The notes: generated by a model not told the origin, from the sequence alone. DNA of 64,000 nt from Ruminococcaceae bacterium UBA2854 (GCA_002350765.1 DEFK01000018.1:77777-141776); one strand, 5' to 3'; shown: positions 8,017 through 16,065, numbered from the stretch's first letter. Made by a program: numbers and translations.

Positions 8017-8034
8017 ATTTTTATAAAAATGATA

Positions 8035-8268
8035 TTAGTCGATTTCAACCATTACCTTCTGCTCGTTTCTAACAGCAGCTGAACGCGCGATTGTACGGAT
8101 AGCCTTAGCGATTCTGCCCTGCTTACCGATGATGCGGCCCATATCGTCCTCAGCAACGTGGATGTGGTATACAGTTACGTCTTCCTCGTTGGGAGCGTCA
8201 GCTGTAACCTCTACAGCGTCGGGATTCTCTACTAAGCCTTTAGCGATGATTGTAAGTAAATCTTTCAT
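8035..8268 (-). CDS. khpA: KH-domain RNA-binding protein KhpA (YlqC)
   Basis: A 77-residue single KH domain that binds RNA and, in other Firmicutes, acts with KhpB in cell division and elongation control. The GXXG loop is in GRIIGKQGR (residues 44-52) and is followed by the helix IAKAIRTIARSAA. The ATG at 8268 has AAAGGA upstream, which makes the six-codon longer frame unlikely. It follows rpsP as in most Firmicutes, but a terminator rather than rimM comes next. Confidence 0.93.
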   Translation of the reverse strand: MKDLLTIIAKGLVENPDAVEVTADAPNEEDVTVYHIHVAEDDMGRIIGKQGRIAKAIRTIARSAAVRNEQKVMVEID

Positions 8269-8327
8269 TTTATTAATCCTTTCCATTCTTTTACATTATT
8301 TCGGAGATAGCTCTCCGCGCATATTGA

Positions 8328-8573
8328 TTAGTCAATATAACCGTTCTTCTTTAAAAGAGCCTTTACGGTATCTGTGGGCTGAGCGCCGTTAGCGATCCAC
8401 TTTTTAACAGCTTCGCCGTCAACCTTGAACTCCGAGGGGTTCTTTAAGATATCGTATGTTCCGATTTCCTCGATGAAACGACCGTCACGGGGATATCTTG
8501 AATCAGCTACTACTACACGATAGAAAGGAGCTTTCTTAGCGCCCATTCTTCTAAGTCTGATTTTTACTGCCAT
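8328..8573 (-). CDS. rpsP: 30S ribosomal protein S16
   Basis: An 81-residue bS16, the normal length. It starts MAVKIRLRRMGAKKAPFYR and contains DSRYPRDGRFIEEIGTYD, both nearly invariant in the family. S16 binds 16S rRNA during early 30S assembly. It sits between ffh and khpA in the classic ylxM-ffh-rpsP-khpA order. A ribosome site AGAGGTG precedes the ATG. Confidence 0.98.
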   Translation of the reverse strand: MAVKIRLRRMGAKKAPFYRVVVADSRYPRDGRFIEEIGTYDILKNPSEFKVDGEAVKKWIANGAQPTDTVKALLKKNGYID

Positions 8574-8645
8574 TTAATTTCACCTCTGCTTTCGCTTATT
8601 CTTCTATATAAAAATCATATATCTATGACTATTATAGATTATTTA

Positions 8646-10004
8646 TCAAAGTCCAGGGAATCCGCCGCCTGGCATACCCGGCATTCCTGGCATCTTCATC
8701 GCGCGGCGTTTTTTACCCTTGCCGCCGAACTGACGCATCATTTTCTGCATATCTTTAAGCTGTTTAAGGAGTCGGTTAACTTCCTCGACGCTTCTTCCTG
8801 AGCCAGCCGCGATTCTACGCTTGCGGCTCGGGTTGATTAAATCGGGCTTCGCTCTCTCCTCGGGAGTCATCGAAAGGATAATAGCCTCCGTCCAGTCGAG
8901 CATTCTGTCGTCAATATCAACATCGTCGAGCTTACCGCCCATACCCGGGATTTTAGAGAGGATACCTTTAAGCGGTCCCATCTTTTTAAGCTGGGAGAAC
9001 TGGTCGAGCAGGTCGTTGAAGTCCATTTTATTCTGCATCATTTTCTTGGCGACTTCTTCCGCTTTTTTCTCGTCAAGCTTTTCTTCAGCCTGTTCGATAA
9101 GCGTAAGCACATCGCCCATACCGAGGATACGGCTCGCCATTCGATCGGGATGGAACGGCTCTAAGTCCTCGAGCTTTTCTCCCGTACCCGCGAATTTAAT
9201 CGGCTTGCCCGTAACTTCCTTAACGGAAAGCGCCGCGCCGCCTCGTGTATCGCCGTCGAGCTTCGTAATAATTACGCCCGAAACCTCTAATAGCTCGTTA
9301 AAGCTCTTAGCAACGTTTACGGCGTCCTGACCTGTCATCGAGTCGATAACAAGGAGGATTTCCTGCGGATTTACGGCTTCCTTAATATCCTCGAGCTCCT
9401 TCATAAGCTCTTCGTCAATATGAAGTCTACCCGCGGTATCGAGGATTACTACGTCGTTGCCGTAGTCCTTAGCGTGCTTAATCGCCTCTTTGGCGATTTT
9501 AACGGGCTTATCCTGCCCCATCTCAAACACTTTAACTCCCGCTTTATCGCCGACAACCTTCAGCTGTTCTATAGCCGCGGGACGATAAACGTCACAGGCA
9601 ACGAGCAACGGACGGTGGTTCTGGTTTTTCAGCATAAGCGCGAGCTTACCGCTGTGGGTAGTTTTACCCGAACCCTGGAGACCGCACATCATAATTACTG
9701 TAGGCGGATGGGAAGCAAACTCCAATCGGGCTGTTTCCGAGCCCATAAGCGCGGTTAATTCCTCGTCTACTATCTTAATGACCATCTGAGCGGGAGTAAG
9801 ACTCTCCATTACATCGCTACCGATAGCTCTCTCGGTTACTTTATTCGTAAAGTTTTTAGCGACCTTATAGTTAACGTCGGCTTCCAGAAGCGCGAGCCTA
9901 ACCTCACGCATAGCCTCTTTAACATCAGACTCGGTCAATTTACCTTTATTTCTAAGACGCTTAAACGCGCCCGAAAGCTTTTCGGACAAACCTTCAAATG
10001 CCAT
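8646..10004 (-). CDS. ffh: Signal recognition particle protein
   Basis: Ffh is the SRP54 GTPase that targets nascent membrane proteins to FtsY. It is 452 residues long. The N domain is followed by the G domain with G1 GLQGSGKTT (about residue 108), DTAGRLH (about 190) and TKLDGDTRGGAAL (about 247). The M domain (about 300-452) ends in a methionine/glycine-rich tail with repeated MPG units that binds signal peptides and SRP RNA. It starts 11 bp after ylxM and uses the same promoter. Confidence 0.97.
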   Translation of the reverse strand: MAFEGLSEKLSGAFKRLRNKGKLTESDVKEAMREVRLALLEADVNYKVAKNFTNKVTERAIGSDVMESLTPAQMVIKIVDEELTALMGSETARLEFASHPPTVIMMCGLQGSGKTTHSGKLALMLKNQNHRPLLVACDVYRPAAIEQLKVVGDKAGVKVFEMGQDKPVKIAKEAIKHAKDYGNDVVILDTAGRLHIDEELMKELEDIKEAVNPQEILLVIDSMTGQDAVNVAKSFNELLEVSGVIITKLDGDTRGGAALSVKEVTGKPIKFAGTGEKLEDLEPFHPDRMASRILGMGDVLTLIEQAEEKLDEKKAEEVAKKMMQNKMDFNDLLDQFSQLKKMGPLKGILSKIPGMGGKLDDVDIDDRMLDWTEAIILSMTPEERAKPDLINPSRKRRIAAGSGRSVEEVNRLLKQLKDMQKMMRQFGGKGKKRRAMKMPGMPGMPGGGFPGL

Positions 10005-10014
10005 AAGCCCACCT

Positions 10015-10353
10015 CTATTCGTGTAAGGATTTCGCGGTATCTATAATTTTTTGTACCGCCGTTTTATCGTATCGGTTCTGTAAGCTTCTTGCCAGCTCCT
10101 CGATTTCGTAGAGCCCTTTCTCGGTTTCCTGGAACCGCTTTAGAAGTCCGAGCTTTTCCTCGTAGGAGTAAAGGCTTTTTTCAGCCCTCTTTATCGAGTC
10201 GAGCACACCCTGTCGGGTTATGCCGAGCTGGGAGGAAATTTCGGACAGCGACAAATCGTCGTTGTAGTAAAGGGTTACGGTTTTTTGCTGGCCTTCTTTT
10301 AAAAGCTGACCGTAAAAATCATAAAGCAGAGAGATTTCAATATTCTTTTCCAT
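10015..10353 (-). CDS. ylxM: YlxM-type putative SRP-associated HTH protein
   Basis: A 112-residue protein of the YlxM/p13 family, encoded directly upstream of ffh throughout Firmicutes. It has a sigma-70 region 4-like helix-turn-helix (LSLSEISSQLGITRQGVLDSIKRAEKSL is the core, with the recognition helix at about residues 45-60). A C-terminal helix follows. In Streptococcus and Bacillus it is linked to SRP function, but the mechanism is not well defined. It is the first gene of the operon, behind a consensus promoter. Confidence 0.92.
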   Translation of the reverse strand: MEKNIEISLLYDFYGQLLKEGQQKTVTLYYNDDLSLSEISSQLGITRQGVLDSIKRAEKSLYSYEEKLGLLKRFQETEKGLYEIEELARSLQNRYDKTAVQKIIDTAKSLHE

Positions 10354-10748
10354 TTTATCTCCGCCTTTATAGGTTTTGTGTAAAGAAAAAAACTTTACAG
10401 CTTAGCCATTATAATATATAGCGGCGGATTTGTCAATACTGTTTTCGGAACAATATTAACAAAACGATTAAAACCGCCCAGCTTTGATTATTTTCAATCA
10501 CATTTTAACCGAATTTAATCAAGCGCTTATACAAAAAGCATAGTAATAAAATAAAAATAATGAAAATATTACTCTTTTTGTGGTGAATATGACAGTTGGT
10601 GAGAGAAAAGCATACACATTTATGCACAATTTCAACAAAGTTTTCAAAAATACAATTAAAATGCGAATTATGGGTTTATTTTTTCTATATATATGTTATA
10701 ATATTGTCAATATTATTCTCTAATATTTTAAAAAGGGGAGTATAAACT
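10354..10748. other. Divergent intergenic region between ylxM and phoH
   Basis: This AT-rich 395-bp stretch holds the ylxM-ffh promoter and, on the plus strand, a TATAAT box near 10700 and a strong AGGGGAG ribosome site (10734-10740) for phoH. A 47-codon frame at 10580-10723 has no convincing ribosome site and is not called. No RNA gene was recognised. Confidence 0.6.
10408..10436 (-). promoter_or_regulatory. Consensus promoter of ylxM-ffh-rpsP-khpA
   Basis: On the minus strand TTGACA (10431-10436) and TATAAT (10408-10413) match the consensus perfectly with a 17-bp spacer. A short GTAAAG/CTTTAC hairpin follows in the leader. Confidence 0.88.
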
Positions 10749-11714
10749 ACGGACAATACGTTTAGCATCGGAAGAACAGAACACGCCGTCGCTCTTTTCG
10801 GAAGTTTCGACGAGAATATTAAGCTTATCGAACGTGAATTTAACGTAAAAATTACCGTTCGCTCGGACGAGCTTAAAATAAGCGGCGATGACGAAAACGT
10901 CTTTAAAACGGGCAAGGTTTTAGAAGCGCTAATGCACTTTATTAATCGGGGCGAAACCCTGAGCGAGCAGAATGTGCGTTACTGCATAGCCACCGTAAAG
11001 GACGGAACCTCCGACGCTTTCGAGAAGCTTGCCGACGACTGTATCTGTATAACCGCTAAGGGAAAACCGATTAAGCCGAAAACAATAGGACAGAAGAAAT
11101 ATTGCAAGGCGATTTCGGACAATACCATAACCTTCGGTGTAGGGCCCGCGGGAACGGGAAAAACATACCTCGCCGTAGCTATGGCGGTAACAGCTTTCAG
11201 AAGCAAGCAGATTAACCGTATTATTCTCACCCGCCCCGCCGTTGAAGCGGGAGAAAAGCTCGGCTTTCTCCCCGGGGATTTGCAGAGTAAGGTTGACCCG
11301 TATTTAAGGCCGCTTTACGACGCGCTGTTCGATATGCTTGGTGTGGAAACTTACCACAAATATGTTGAAAAGGGCAATATAGAAATCGCTCCGCTCGCGT
11401 ATATGAGAGGAAGAACTCTCGACGACAGCTTTATCATTTTAGACGAAGCCCAGAATACTACAAAGGAACAGATGAAAATGTTCCTTACGCGTTTAGGCTT
11501 TAACAGTAAAATGGTAATAACAGGAGATATTACGCAGATAGACCTCCCTCACGGAGCTAAGAGCGGACTTAAAGATTGCCTTAGAATACTTAGGGGAATA
11601 AGCGATATCGCGCAATGCAGCTTCAACGAAAAGGATGTCGTAAGACATCGACTTGTGCAGGATATTATTAAAGCCTACGAAAAAAACGAGGTGAAAAGGA
11701 ATGACAGAAAATAA
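10749..11714 (+). CDS. phoH: PhoH-family ATPase, apparent non-canonical start codon
   Basis: A PhoH-like protein with a KH-like N-terminal region and a RecA-fold ATPase. Walker A is GPAGTGKTY (about residue 131) and Walker B FIILDEAQN (about 228). Its role is probably in RNA metabolism, and the gene sits upstream of ybeY as in most Firmicutes. The first ATG is at 10932, but the frame upstream is open to a stop at 10743 and encodes conserved family sequence (ALFGSFDENIKLIEREFNVK). No ATG, GTG or TTG occurs there. An ACG at 10749 sits 8 bp after AGGGGAG, which would give 321 residues, the usual length. Either ACG is the start, or an ATG has mutated or been misread. With ATG 10932 the protein would lack about 60 conserved residues. 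Confidence 0.85.
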   Translation, partial: TDNTFSIGRTEHAVALFGSFDENIKLIEREFNVKITVRSDELKISGDDENVFKTGKVLEALMHFINRGETLSEQNVRYCIATVKDGTSDAFEKLADDCICITAKGKPIKPKTIGQKKYCKAISDNTITFGVGPAGTGKTYLAVAMAVTAFRSKQINRIILTRPAVEAGEKLGFLPGDLQSKVDPYLRPLYDALFDMLGVETYHKYVEKGNIEIAPLAYMRGRTLDDSFIILDEAQNTTKEQMKMFLTRLGFNSKMVITGDITQIDLPHGAKSGLKDCLRILRGISDIAQCSFNEKDVVRHRLVQDIIKAYEKNEVKRNDRK

Positions 11715-12204
11715 AATCCGCGTAATTATCACAAATAAGCAGAAAGCAGTTAAAATCCCTACGGGACTGCGTATGCTCATTAGACGTTGCTGTCACGCTG
11801 TGCTTGAGCTCGAAAAGTTTCAGGGACCCGCTGAAATCAGCGTAACCTTTACTGATAACGAGGAAATAAGAAAGCTCAACGCTCAGTACAGAAACATCGA
11901 CGCGGCGACTGACGTGCTTTCTTTCCCGATGGGAGAAAACGGACAGTACGATACTAATCTTGAAACAGGCGCTAAAATCCTCGGCGATATAGTAATTTCC
12001 GTTGAGAAAGCGGTAGAGCAGGCTGAGGCGTACGACCATTCTCTCCAGAGAGAAGTCGCTTATCTTACCGCCCACAGCGTTCTCCATCTTCTCGGCTACG
12101 ACCACGTTGAGAATATGGAAAAAGTAAGAATGAGAGAAAAGGAAGAGCTTGTTATGGAACAGCTGGGACTTCCCGCTTCCTCAAGCTACATCGTTCAGAA
12201 TTGA
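11701..12204 (+). CDS. ybeY: Endoribonuclease YbeY
   Basis: YbeY is a zinc-dependent rRNA maturation and quality-control RNase. The 167-residue protein carries the metal motif HxxxHxxxxxH as His125, His129 and His135 in AHSVLHLLGYDH. The upstream block ATDVLSFPMGE is also diagnostic. The ATG overlaps the last 14 bases of phoH, and the end overlaps dgkA by 4 bp, so phoH-ybeY-dgkA are translationally coupled. Confidence 0.96.
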   Translation: MTENKIRVIITNKQKAVKIPTGLRMLIRRCCHAVLELEKFQGPAEISVTFTDNEEIRKLNAQYRNIDAATDVLSFPMGENGQYDTNLETGAKILGDIVISVEKAVEQAEAYDHSLQREVAYLTAHSVLHLLGYDHVENMEKVRMREKEELVMEQLGLPASSSYIVQN

Positions 12205-12677
12205 AAAAACAGCTGAAAAGCTTTGCGCACGCGTTCAACGGCGTATGGCTCGCGCTTAAAGAGGAAAGCCACCTTCGCTTTCATTTCGTCGCCGCTTTAT
12301 ACGTAATAGTATTCAGCTTCGGCTTCAATTTAAGCGCGGTTCAATGGGCTATAGTCCTGCTTTTAATAGCGGGCGTTATCGGCGCGGAGCTTTTTAATAC
12401 CGCGCTCGAAAGGCTCAGCGACAAAGTTACTCTCGAGTACGATAAGGACATTAAGTACGTTAAGGATTTAAGCGCGGCGGCGGTACTTATTTTCTCCGCG
12501 GCGGCGATTGTTACGGCGTTTTTGTTTTACTTTAACTTGGATAAAATATCCAAAATCTATGTCTTTATTATCGGCAGACCGTGGCTATTGATTTTATTTA
12601 TAGTTTCGCTTATAATATCGATAGCGTTTATATGTATCGGGCCGACAGGAATAAAGAAGATATCAAAAAATGAGTAA
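12201..12677 (+). CDS. dgkA: Diacylglycerol/undecaprenol kinase
   Basis: A small integral membrane kinase of the DgkA family, which in Firmicutes mainly phosphorylates undecaprenol for cell wall lipid recycling. The 158-residue protein has the catalytic block GAELFNTALERLSD (about residues 61-74) with the conserved Glu and Asn. Three family membrane helices follow the N-terminal amphipathic segment, plus an extra hydrophobic C-terminal helix (about 120-145), so it is longer than the usual 120-130 residues. It starts at TTG overlapping the ybeY stop (TTGA). A hairpin terminator follows. Confidence 0.9.
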   Translation: MKKQLKSFAHAFNGVWLALKEESHLRFHFVAALYVIVFSFGFNLSAVQWAIVLLLIAGVIGAELFNTALERLSDKVTLEYDKDIKYVKDLSAAAVLIFSAAAIVTAFLFYFNLDKISKIYVFIIGRPWLLILFIVSLIISIAFICIGPTGIKKISKNE

Positions 12678-12684
12678 ATTCAGG

Positions 12685-12715
12685 ACTGTCTCGAATACGA
12701 GGCAGTTTTGTTTTT
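12685..12715 (+). terminator. Terminator after dgkA
   Basis: A 9-bp stem with one G-T pair (12685-12693 with 12698-12706, loop AATA) is followed by TTTGTTTTT. Confidence 0.85.
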
Positions 12716-12729
12716 AAAAGGAAGTAATT

Positions 12730-13779
12730 ATGGAAAGTGTATTCGGCTATATTCATCACCGCGGAACAATTCCGTTTGATAAAACCGAACCGAATAAAAT
12801 TGACGCGCTGATACTTTCACAGCTCGCTTATATTCCGTTCGAAAATATTATTCCCGAAGAGTTTAACCGCTCCGTCACGCTTTCACACGCTGCAAAACTT
12901 TTCTTAAACAGCGAGAATAAACGCGTAATCTGGAAAAACGATCCGCGTCTTATTGAAGAAGCGGGCAACAGCCGGCGCTTCGGCGGCATAAAGCTCAGCG
13001 GATTTGTAAACAGAGTAAGCCGAGCGGAAATTAAGCAGTTTTCAGCCGTTACGTTCGAAATAAATCCGAGCCTACATTTTATCGCCTTTCGGGGAACCGA
13101 CCATACCGTAACGGGTTGGGAAGAAGATTTTACGCTGTACAGCCGCTCGGTTTTACCGTCTCAACGCGACGCGCGGGTGTATTTTAAATCAGCTTTTCTC
13201 GCTTACGGCGGAGATTTTATTCTTGGCGGTCATTCAAAGGGCGGAAATCTGGCGCTTTACACCGTCGACCACTGCGATAAAGAACTAAAGAATTGTATAA
13301 AGGCTGTTTATAATTTTGACGGTCCGTCGCTCGATAAAGAAATGTCGCGCGCTGATGTTTATACCTTTATTCCGCAGGCGTCATTTTTCGGAATAATGCT
13401 TACACGCGGAGATAATTTCGCGGTAATAAAAAGCAGAAACAACAGCTTTAATCAACACGATATTACAAGCTGGGAGATAAACGGCTCTGATTTTGTATAC
13501 GCCGAAAAACGTTCGGAAATCGGACTTTTTATGGAAAGAGCGTTTAATGATTTTGTTTCAAAGCTCTCGAAGCGAGAGCGCGAAGCTTTAATAGATTCTT
13601 TGTTTAAAATCTTTCACAAGACGAACAAAACGAATTTTGACGACATAATACAGAATCCTTCCTCGCTCGCGGTTTCGTTTTCGAAACTGAACAAGAAGGA
13701 AAGAAGCATCGTTTTAAAATCCGCGGGAAAAGCCCTAAAAAGCGCGGGTTCAAATATATTCAACAAACAAAAGAGGTAA
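12730..13779 (+). CDS. DUF2974/Mbeg1-like alpha/beta-hydrolase-fold protein
   Basis: A 349-residue protein of the Mbeg1-like family. A lipase-type nucleophile elbow GGHSKGGNLAL lies near residues 170-180, preceded by the strand FIAFRGTDHTVTGWEEDF. These are the parts of a class 3 lipase-like alpha/beta hydrolase, with Ser in GHSKGG as likely nucleophile. There is no signal peptide, and the substrate is unknown. The start has AAAGGAAG upstream. It lies 3 bp before era, so era can be transcribed through it. Confidence 0.82.
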   Translation: MESVFGYIHHRGTIPFDKTEPNKIDALILSQLAYIPFENIIPEEFNRSVTLSHAAKLFLNSENKRVIWKNDPRLIEEAGNSRRFGGIKLSGFVNRVSRAEIKQFSAVTFEINPSLHFIAFRGTDHTVTGWEEDFTLYSRSVLPSQRDARVYFKSAFLAYGGDFILGGHSKGGNLALYTVDHCDKELKNCIKAVYNFDGPSLDKEMSRADVYTFIPQASFFGIMLTRGDNFAVIKSRNNSFNQHDITSWEINGSDFVYAEKRSEIGLFMERAFNDFVSKLSKREREALIDSLFKIFHKTNKTNFDDIIQNPSSLAVSFSKLNKKERSIVLKSAGKALKSAGSNIFNKQKR

Positions 13780-13781
13780 AT

Positions 13782-14693
13782 ATGGATAATAAAAAATCAG
13801 CTTTTATCGCGATTGTAGGACGTCCGAACGTCGGCAAAAGCTCGCTTTTAAACCGTATGCTCGGCGCTAAGGTAGCGATTGTATCGAGCAAACCGCAGAC
13901 TACTAGAAACAGAATCACGGGCGTTTTAACCGAGGGCGATATCCAGCTCGTGTTCGTAGATACTCCTGGTATGCACAAGCCGAAAAACAGTCTCGGAAAG
14001 TATATGGTGCGCTCGGTAAGCGAAAGCGTAAACGGCGTAGACTGCTGTATGCTCGTGGTCGAGGCTGATAAAGAGGCTGGACCTACTGAGCTCGGACTTA
14101 TAGAAAAATTCAAGAAAATGGAAATGCCCGCGATACTCGCGATTAATAAAATAGATACGCTTAAAGAAAAAGACGCGCTGATGAAGCAGATTTTAGCCTA
14201 CAGCAAGCTTTACGATTTCGAGGCTGTAGTACCCGTTTGCGCCGTTGACGGAAACGGTATCGACGAGCTTAAAGACGAGCTTAAAAAGCAGAGTATGGAG
14301 GGCGGTTTCTTCTTCGACGACGACACCTTAACCGACCAGCCTGAGCGCGTTCTCGCGAGCGAGATGATAAGAGAAAAAATACTAAGGCTGTGCGATAAGG
14401 AGATTCCGCACGGAATCGCGGTAGTTATAGAAAAAATGCGTATGCGGGAGGATAAGGATATCCTCGATGTTGACGCGACGATTTACTGCGAAAGAGAAAC
14501 TCATAAACGCATATTAATAGGTAAAAACGGAAGTATGCTTAAAAAAATCTCCACTTTCTCCCGCCAGGATATGGAGAACTTTTTCGGATGCAAGGTATTT
14601 TTACAGACCTGGATCAAGGTAAAAGAGGACTGGCGTAACAGCGAGAGAATGATGCGTAATTTCGGCTACGATGACAAAGATTTTCGTCAGTGA
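13782..14693 (+). CDS. era: GTPase Era
   Basis: Era is an essential GTPase that binds the 3' end of 16S rRNA during 30S maturation. The 303-residue protein has G1 GRPNVGKSS (about residues 11-19), G3 DTPGMH (about 59-64), G4 NKID (about 122-125) and a C-terminal KH domain with IGKNGSMLKKI (about 247-257). Its last sense codon and stop (CAG TGA) are also the first six bases of a heptamer array, so the element after it begins exactly at the gene end. Usually yqzL and recO follow directly. Here a four-helix-bundle gene intervenes. Confidence 0.97.
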   Translation: MDNKKSAFIAIVGRPNVGKSSLLNRMLGAKVAIVSSKPQTTRNRITGVLTEGDIQLVFVDTPGMHKPKNSLGKYMVRSVSESVNGVDCCMLVVEADKEAGPTELGLIEKFKKMEMPAILAINKIDTLKEKDALMKQILAYSKLYDFEAVVPVCAVDGNGIDELKDELKKQSMEGGFFFDDDTLTDQPERVLASEMIREKILRLCDKEIPHGIAVVIEKMRMREDKDILDVDATIYCERETHKRILIGKNGSMLKKISTFSRQDMENFFGCKVFLQTWIKVKEDWRNSERMMRNFGYDDKDFRQ

Positions 14694-14726
14694 TCAGTGA
14701 GCAGTGGACAGCAATCAGTGAACAGT
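14688..14726. repeat. Heptamer array, left end of the S23 cassette
   Basis: Five units with a strict 7-bp period (CAGTGAT, CAGTGAG, CAGTGGA, CAGCAAT, CAGTGAA) and a final CAGT. The array starts on the last codon of era. It faces the inverted array at 15137-15171. Confidence 0.9.
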
Positions 14727-14742
14727 TTTATAGGAGAACATT

Positions 14743-15117
14743 ATGGAAATTACAAGTTTTAAAGACTTAATTGTTTGGCAAAAATCAATTGATTTAGTTG
14801 AAGAAATATATAAGCTGGTAAGGCTGTTACCGCCTGATGAAATGTATGATTTATCAAGTCAAATGCGTCGCGCGGCTATTTCCATACCGTCGAATATCGC
14901 GGAAGGTCAACAAAGACAATCTACAAAAGATTTTACTCGTTTTCTTTCTTTCGCAAGAGGTTCTAAAGCTGAGCTTCAAACGCAATGTTATATATGCGCA
15001 AGACTTAATCTACTTACAAAAGAGCAGATTAAGCCTGCTATGGAATTATTAGCTGAGATAGGAAAAATGCTTACAAAACTAATAGATAGTTTAAATGATA
15101 AACAAAACTTAAATTAA
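14743..15117 (+). CDS. Four-helix-bundle protein (S23/IVS family)
   Basis: A 124-residue all-helical protein of the S23/23S-rRNA-intervening-sequence type. The family signature is FKDLIVWQKSIDLVEEIYKL at the start and QMRRAAISIPSNIAEG (about residues 41-56) in the middle. Homologues are found inside 23S rRNA insertions or as stand-alone genes, and their biochemical role is not established. A GGAGAAC ribosome site precedes the ATG. The gene is more A+T-rich than era and recO. It is enclosed by inverted heptamer arrays and interrupts the usual era-yqzL-recO order, which suggests acquisition as a unit. Confidence 0.88.
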   Translation: MEITSFKDLIVWQKSIDLVEEIYKLVRLLPPDEMYDLSSQMRRAAISIPSNIAEGQQRQSTKDFTRFLSFARGSKAELQTQCYICARLNLLTKEQIKPAMELLAEIGKMLTKLIDSLNDKQNLN

Positions 15118-15136
15118 TCGCCCTTTTCTGGAAATA

Positions 15137-15171
15137 ATTACTGACCGCTGATCACTGTATACTGATCACTG
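15137..15171. repeat. Heptamer array, right end of the S23 cassette
   Basis: Five 7-bp units on the plus strand (ATTACTG, ACCGCTG, ATCACTG, TATACTG, ATCACTG). Their complements are CAGTGAT-type, inverted with respect to 14688-14726. Confidence 0.88.
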
Positions 15172-15200
15172 TTTAGCGAAAGCTAAACAGGGTGATATTT

Positions 15201-15374
15201 ATGAACGAACTTGACGCTTGGAACGCGTTTTTTAACAGCGGAAGTATTTACGATTATTTAATATACAAAAGTATTCACAACGACCGAACGGAGAATCATA
15301 ACTCGGAGAGCAACGATGAAATTTATAACCAAAGGACTTATTATCAGGGAACAGAATATCAAGGAAAAGGATAA
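15201..15374 (+). CDS. YqzL-like small protein
   Basis: A 57-residue protein beginning MNELDAWNAFFNSGSIYDYL. The pattern W..F..(S/T)G....YL.YK, and the position directly before recO, match the small YqzL family of Firmicutes, whose role is unknown. The ATG at 15201 has AGGGTGA upstream, and the GTG at 15192 is less likely. The last 59 bases overlap the start of recO in another frame. The polar tail may therefore be constrained by recO, or the true coding part may be shorter. Confidence 0.7.
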   Translation: MNELDAWNAFFNSGSIYDYLIYKSIHNDRTENHNSESNDEIYNQRTYYQGTEYQGKG

Positions 15375-16065
15375 GCTCGTAACCATTTTAAGCGAAAGTC
15401 ACGGGGTTATAAAGGCGTTTGTACACGGAGCGAAGGATATAAAAAGCTCTAAATCCGCTTCAACGGGACTTCTAGCCTATTCAAGACTTACTCTCCATAA
15501 AAGAAAAGAAAACTATCTTATCTCCGACGCTAAAGCGGTTAAGATTTTCACAGGGCTCGGAAACAGTATCGAGAATATGTATCTAGCTCAGTATTTCTGC
15601 GAGCTCGCGGCGGTTATATGTCCGAAAGAACAGGAGGCTGAGGAACAGCTGAGGCTTATTTTAAACGCGCTGTATCTTCTGTCCGAAAACAAGCGGAGTT
15701 TATCGCTTGTAAAGCCGTGCGTTGAATTTCGGCTTATGTGCTTAGCGGGATATATGCCCGATATTACGATGTGCTCCGAATGCGGAGAATACGAAAAAGA
15801 AGCGATGTTTTTTCTACCGAAGCACGGCAGGTTTGTATGCTCGGACTGCTACGAGAAAAACGAGCTATCGGAATACAAAATTAAGCTTAACCGCAGTACG
15901 GTAACGGCGATGAGACATTGCTGTTACGCTGACGCGGACAAGCTCTTTTCTTTCTCGCTGCCCGAGGACGATTTAAAGGTTCTCAACTTCTGCGGCGAGG
16001 AATACATAAAGTTTATCCTTGAAAGAGACTTCAAAACACTAAGATTTTTAAAAGGGTTAATATAA
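15316..16065 (+). CDS. recO: DNA repair protein RecO
   Basis: RecO works with RecF and RecR to load RecA on SSB-coated single strands. The 249-residue protein has an N-terminal OB-fold (KGLIIREQNIKEKDKLVTIL) and a helical C-terminal domain with a zinc site of two CxxC pairs, Cys153/Cys156 (CSEC) and Cys175/Cys178 (CSDC). A GGAGAGCA ribosome site precedes the ATG. It overlaps mutS2 by one base. Confidence 0.95.
   Translation: MKFITKGLIIREQNIKEKDKLVTILSESHGVIKAFVHGAKDIKSSKSASTGLLAYSRLTLHKRKENYLISDAKAVKIFTGLGNSIENMYLAQYFCELAAVICPKEQEAEEQLRLILNALYLLSENKRSLSLVKPCVEFRLMCLAGYMPDITMCSECGEYEKEAMFFLPKHGRFVCSDCYEKNELSEYKIKLNRSTVTAMRHCCYADADKLFSFSLPEDDLKVLNFCGEEYIKFILERDFKTLRFLKGLI

Larger units (their letters stand above)
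14688..15188. mobile_element. Candidate heptamer-ended element carrying the S23 gene
   Basis: About 0.5 kb bounded by CAGTGAT-type heptamer arrays in inverted orientation, holding one gene. A perfect GAAA-loop hairpin (GTTTAGC with GCTAAAC, 15171-15188) closes the right end. The unit lies between era and yqzL, which are normally adjacent. No transposase is present, so mobility is an inference from structure and position. Confidence 0.6.

Noticed and set aside
10585..10625. A sporulation-type (SigG or SigE) promoter upstream of phoH, from TGAATA and CATACA words
   Set aside because: The spacing between the two words is 21 bp, too long for SigG, and no proper SigE -35 box is present.
10580..10723. 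A 47-codon frame upstream of phoH starting GTG GTG AAT ATG
   Set aside because: It has no good ribosome site, is very A+T-rich with poor codon use compared with neighbours, and overlaps the likely phoH promoter.
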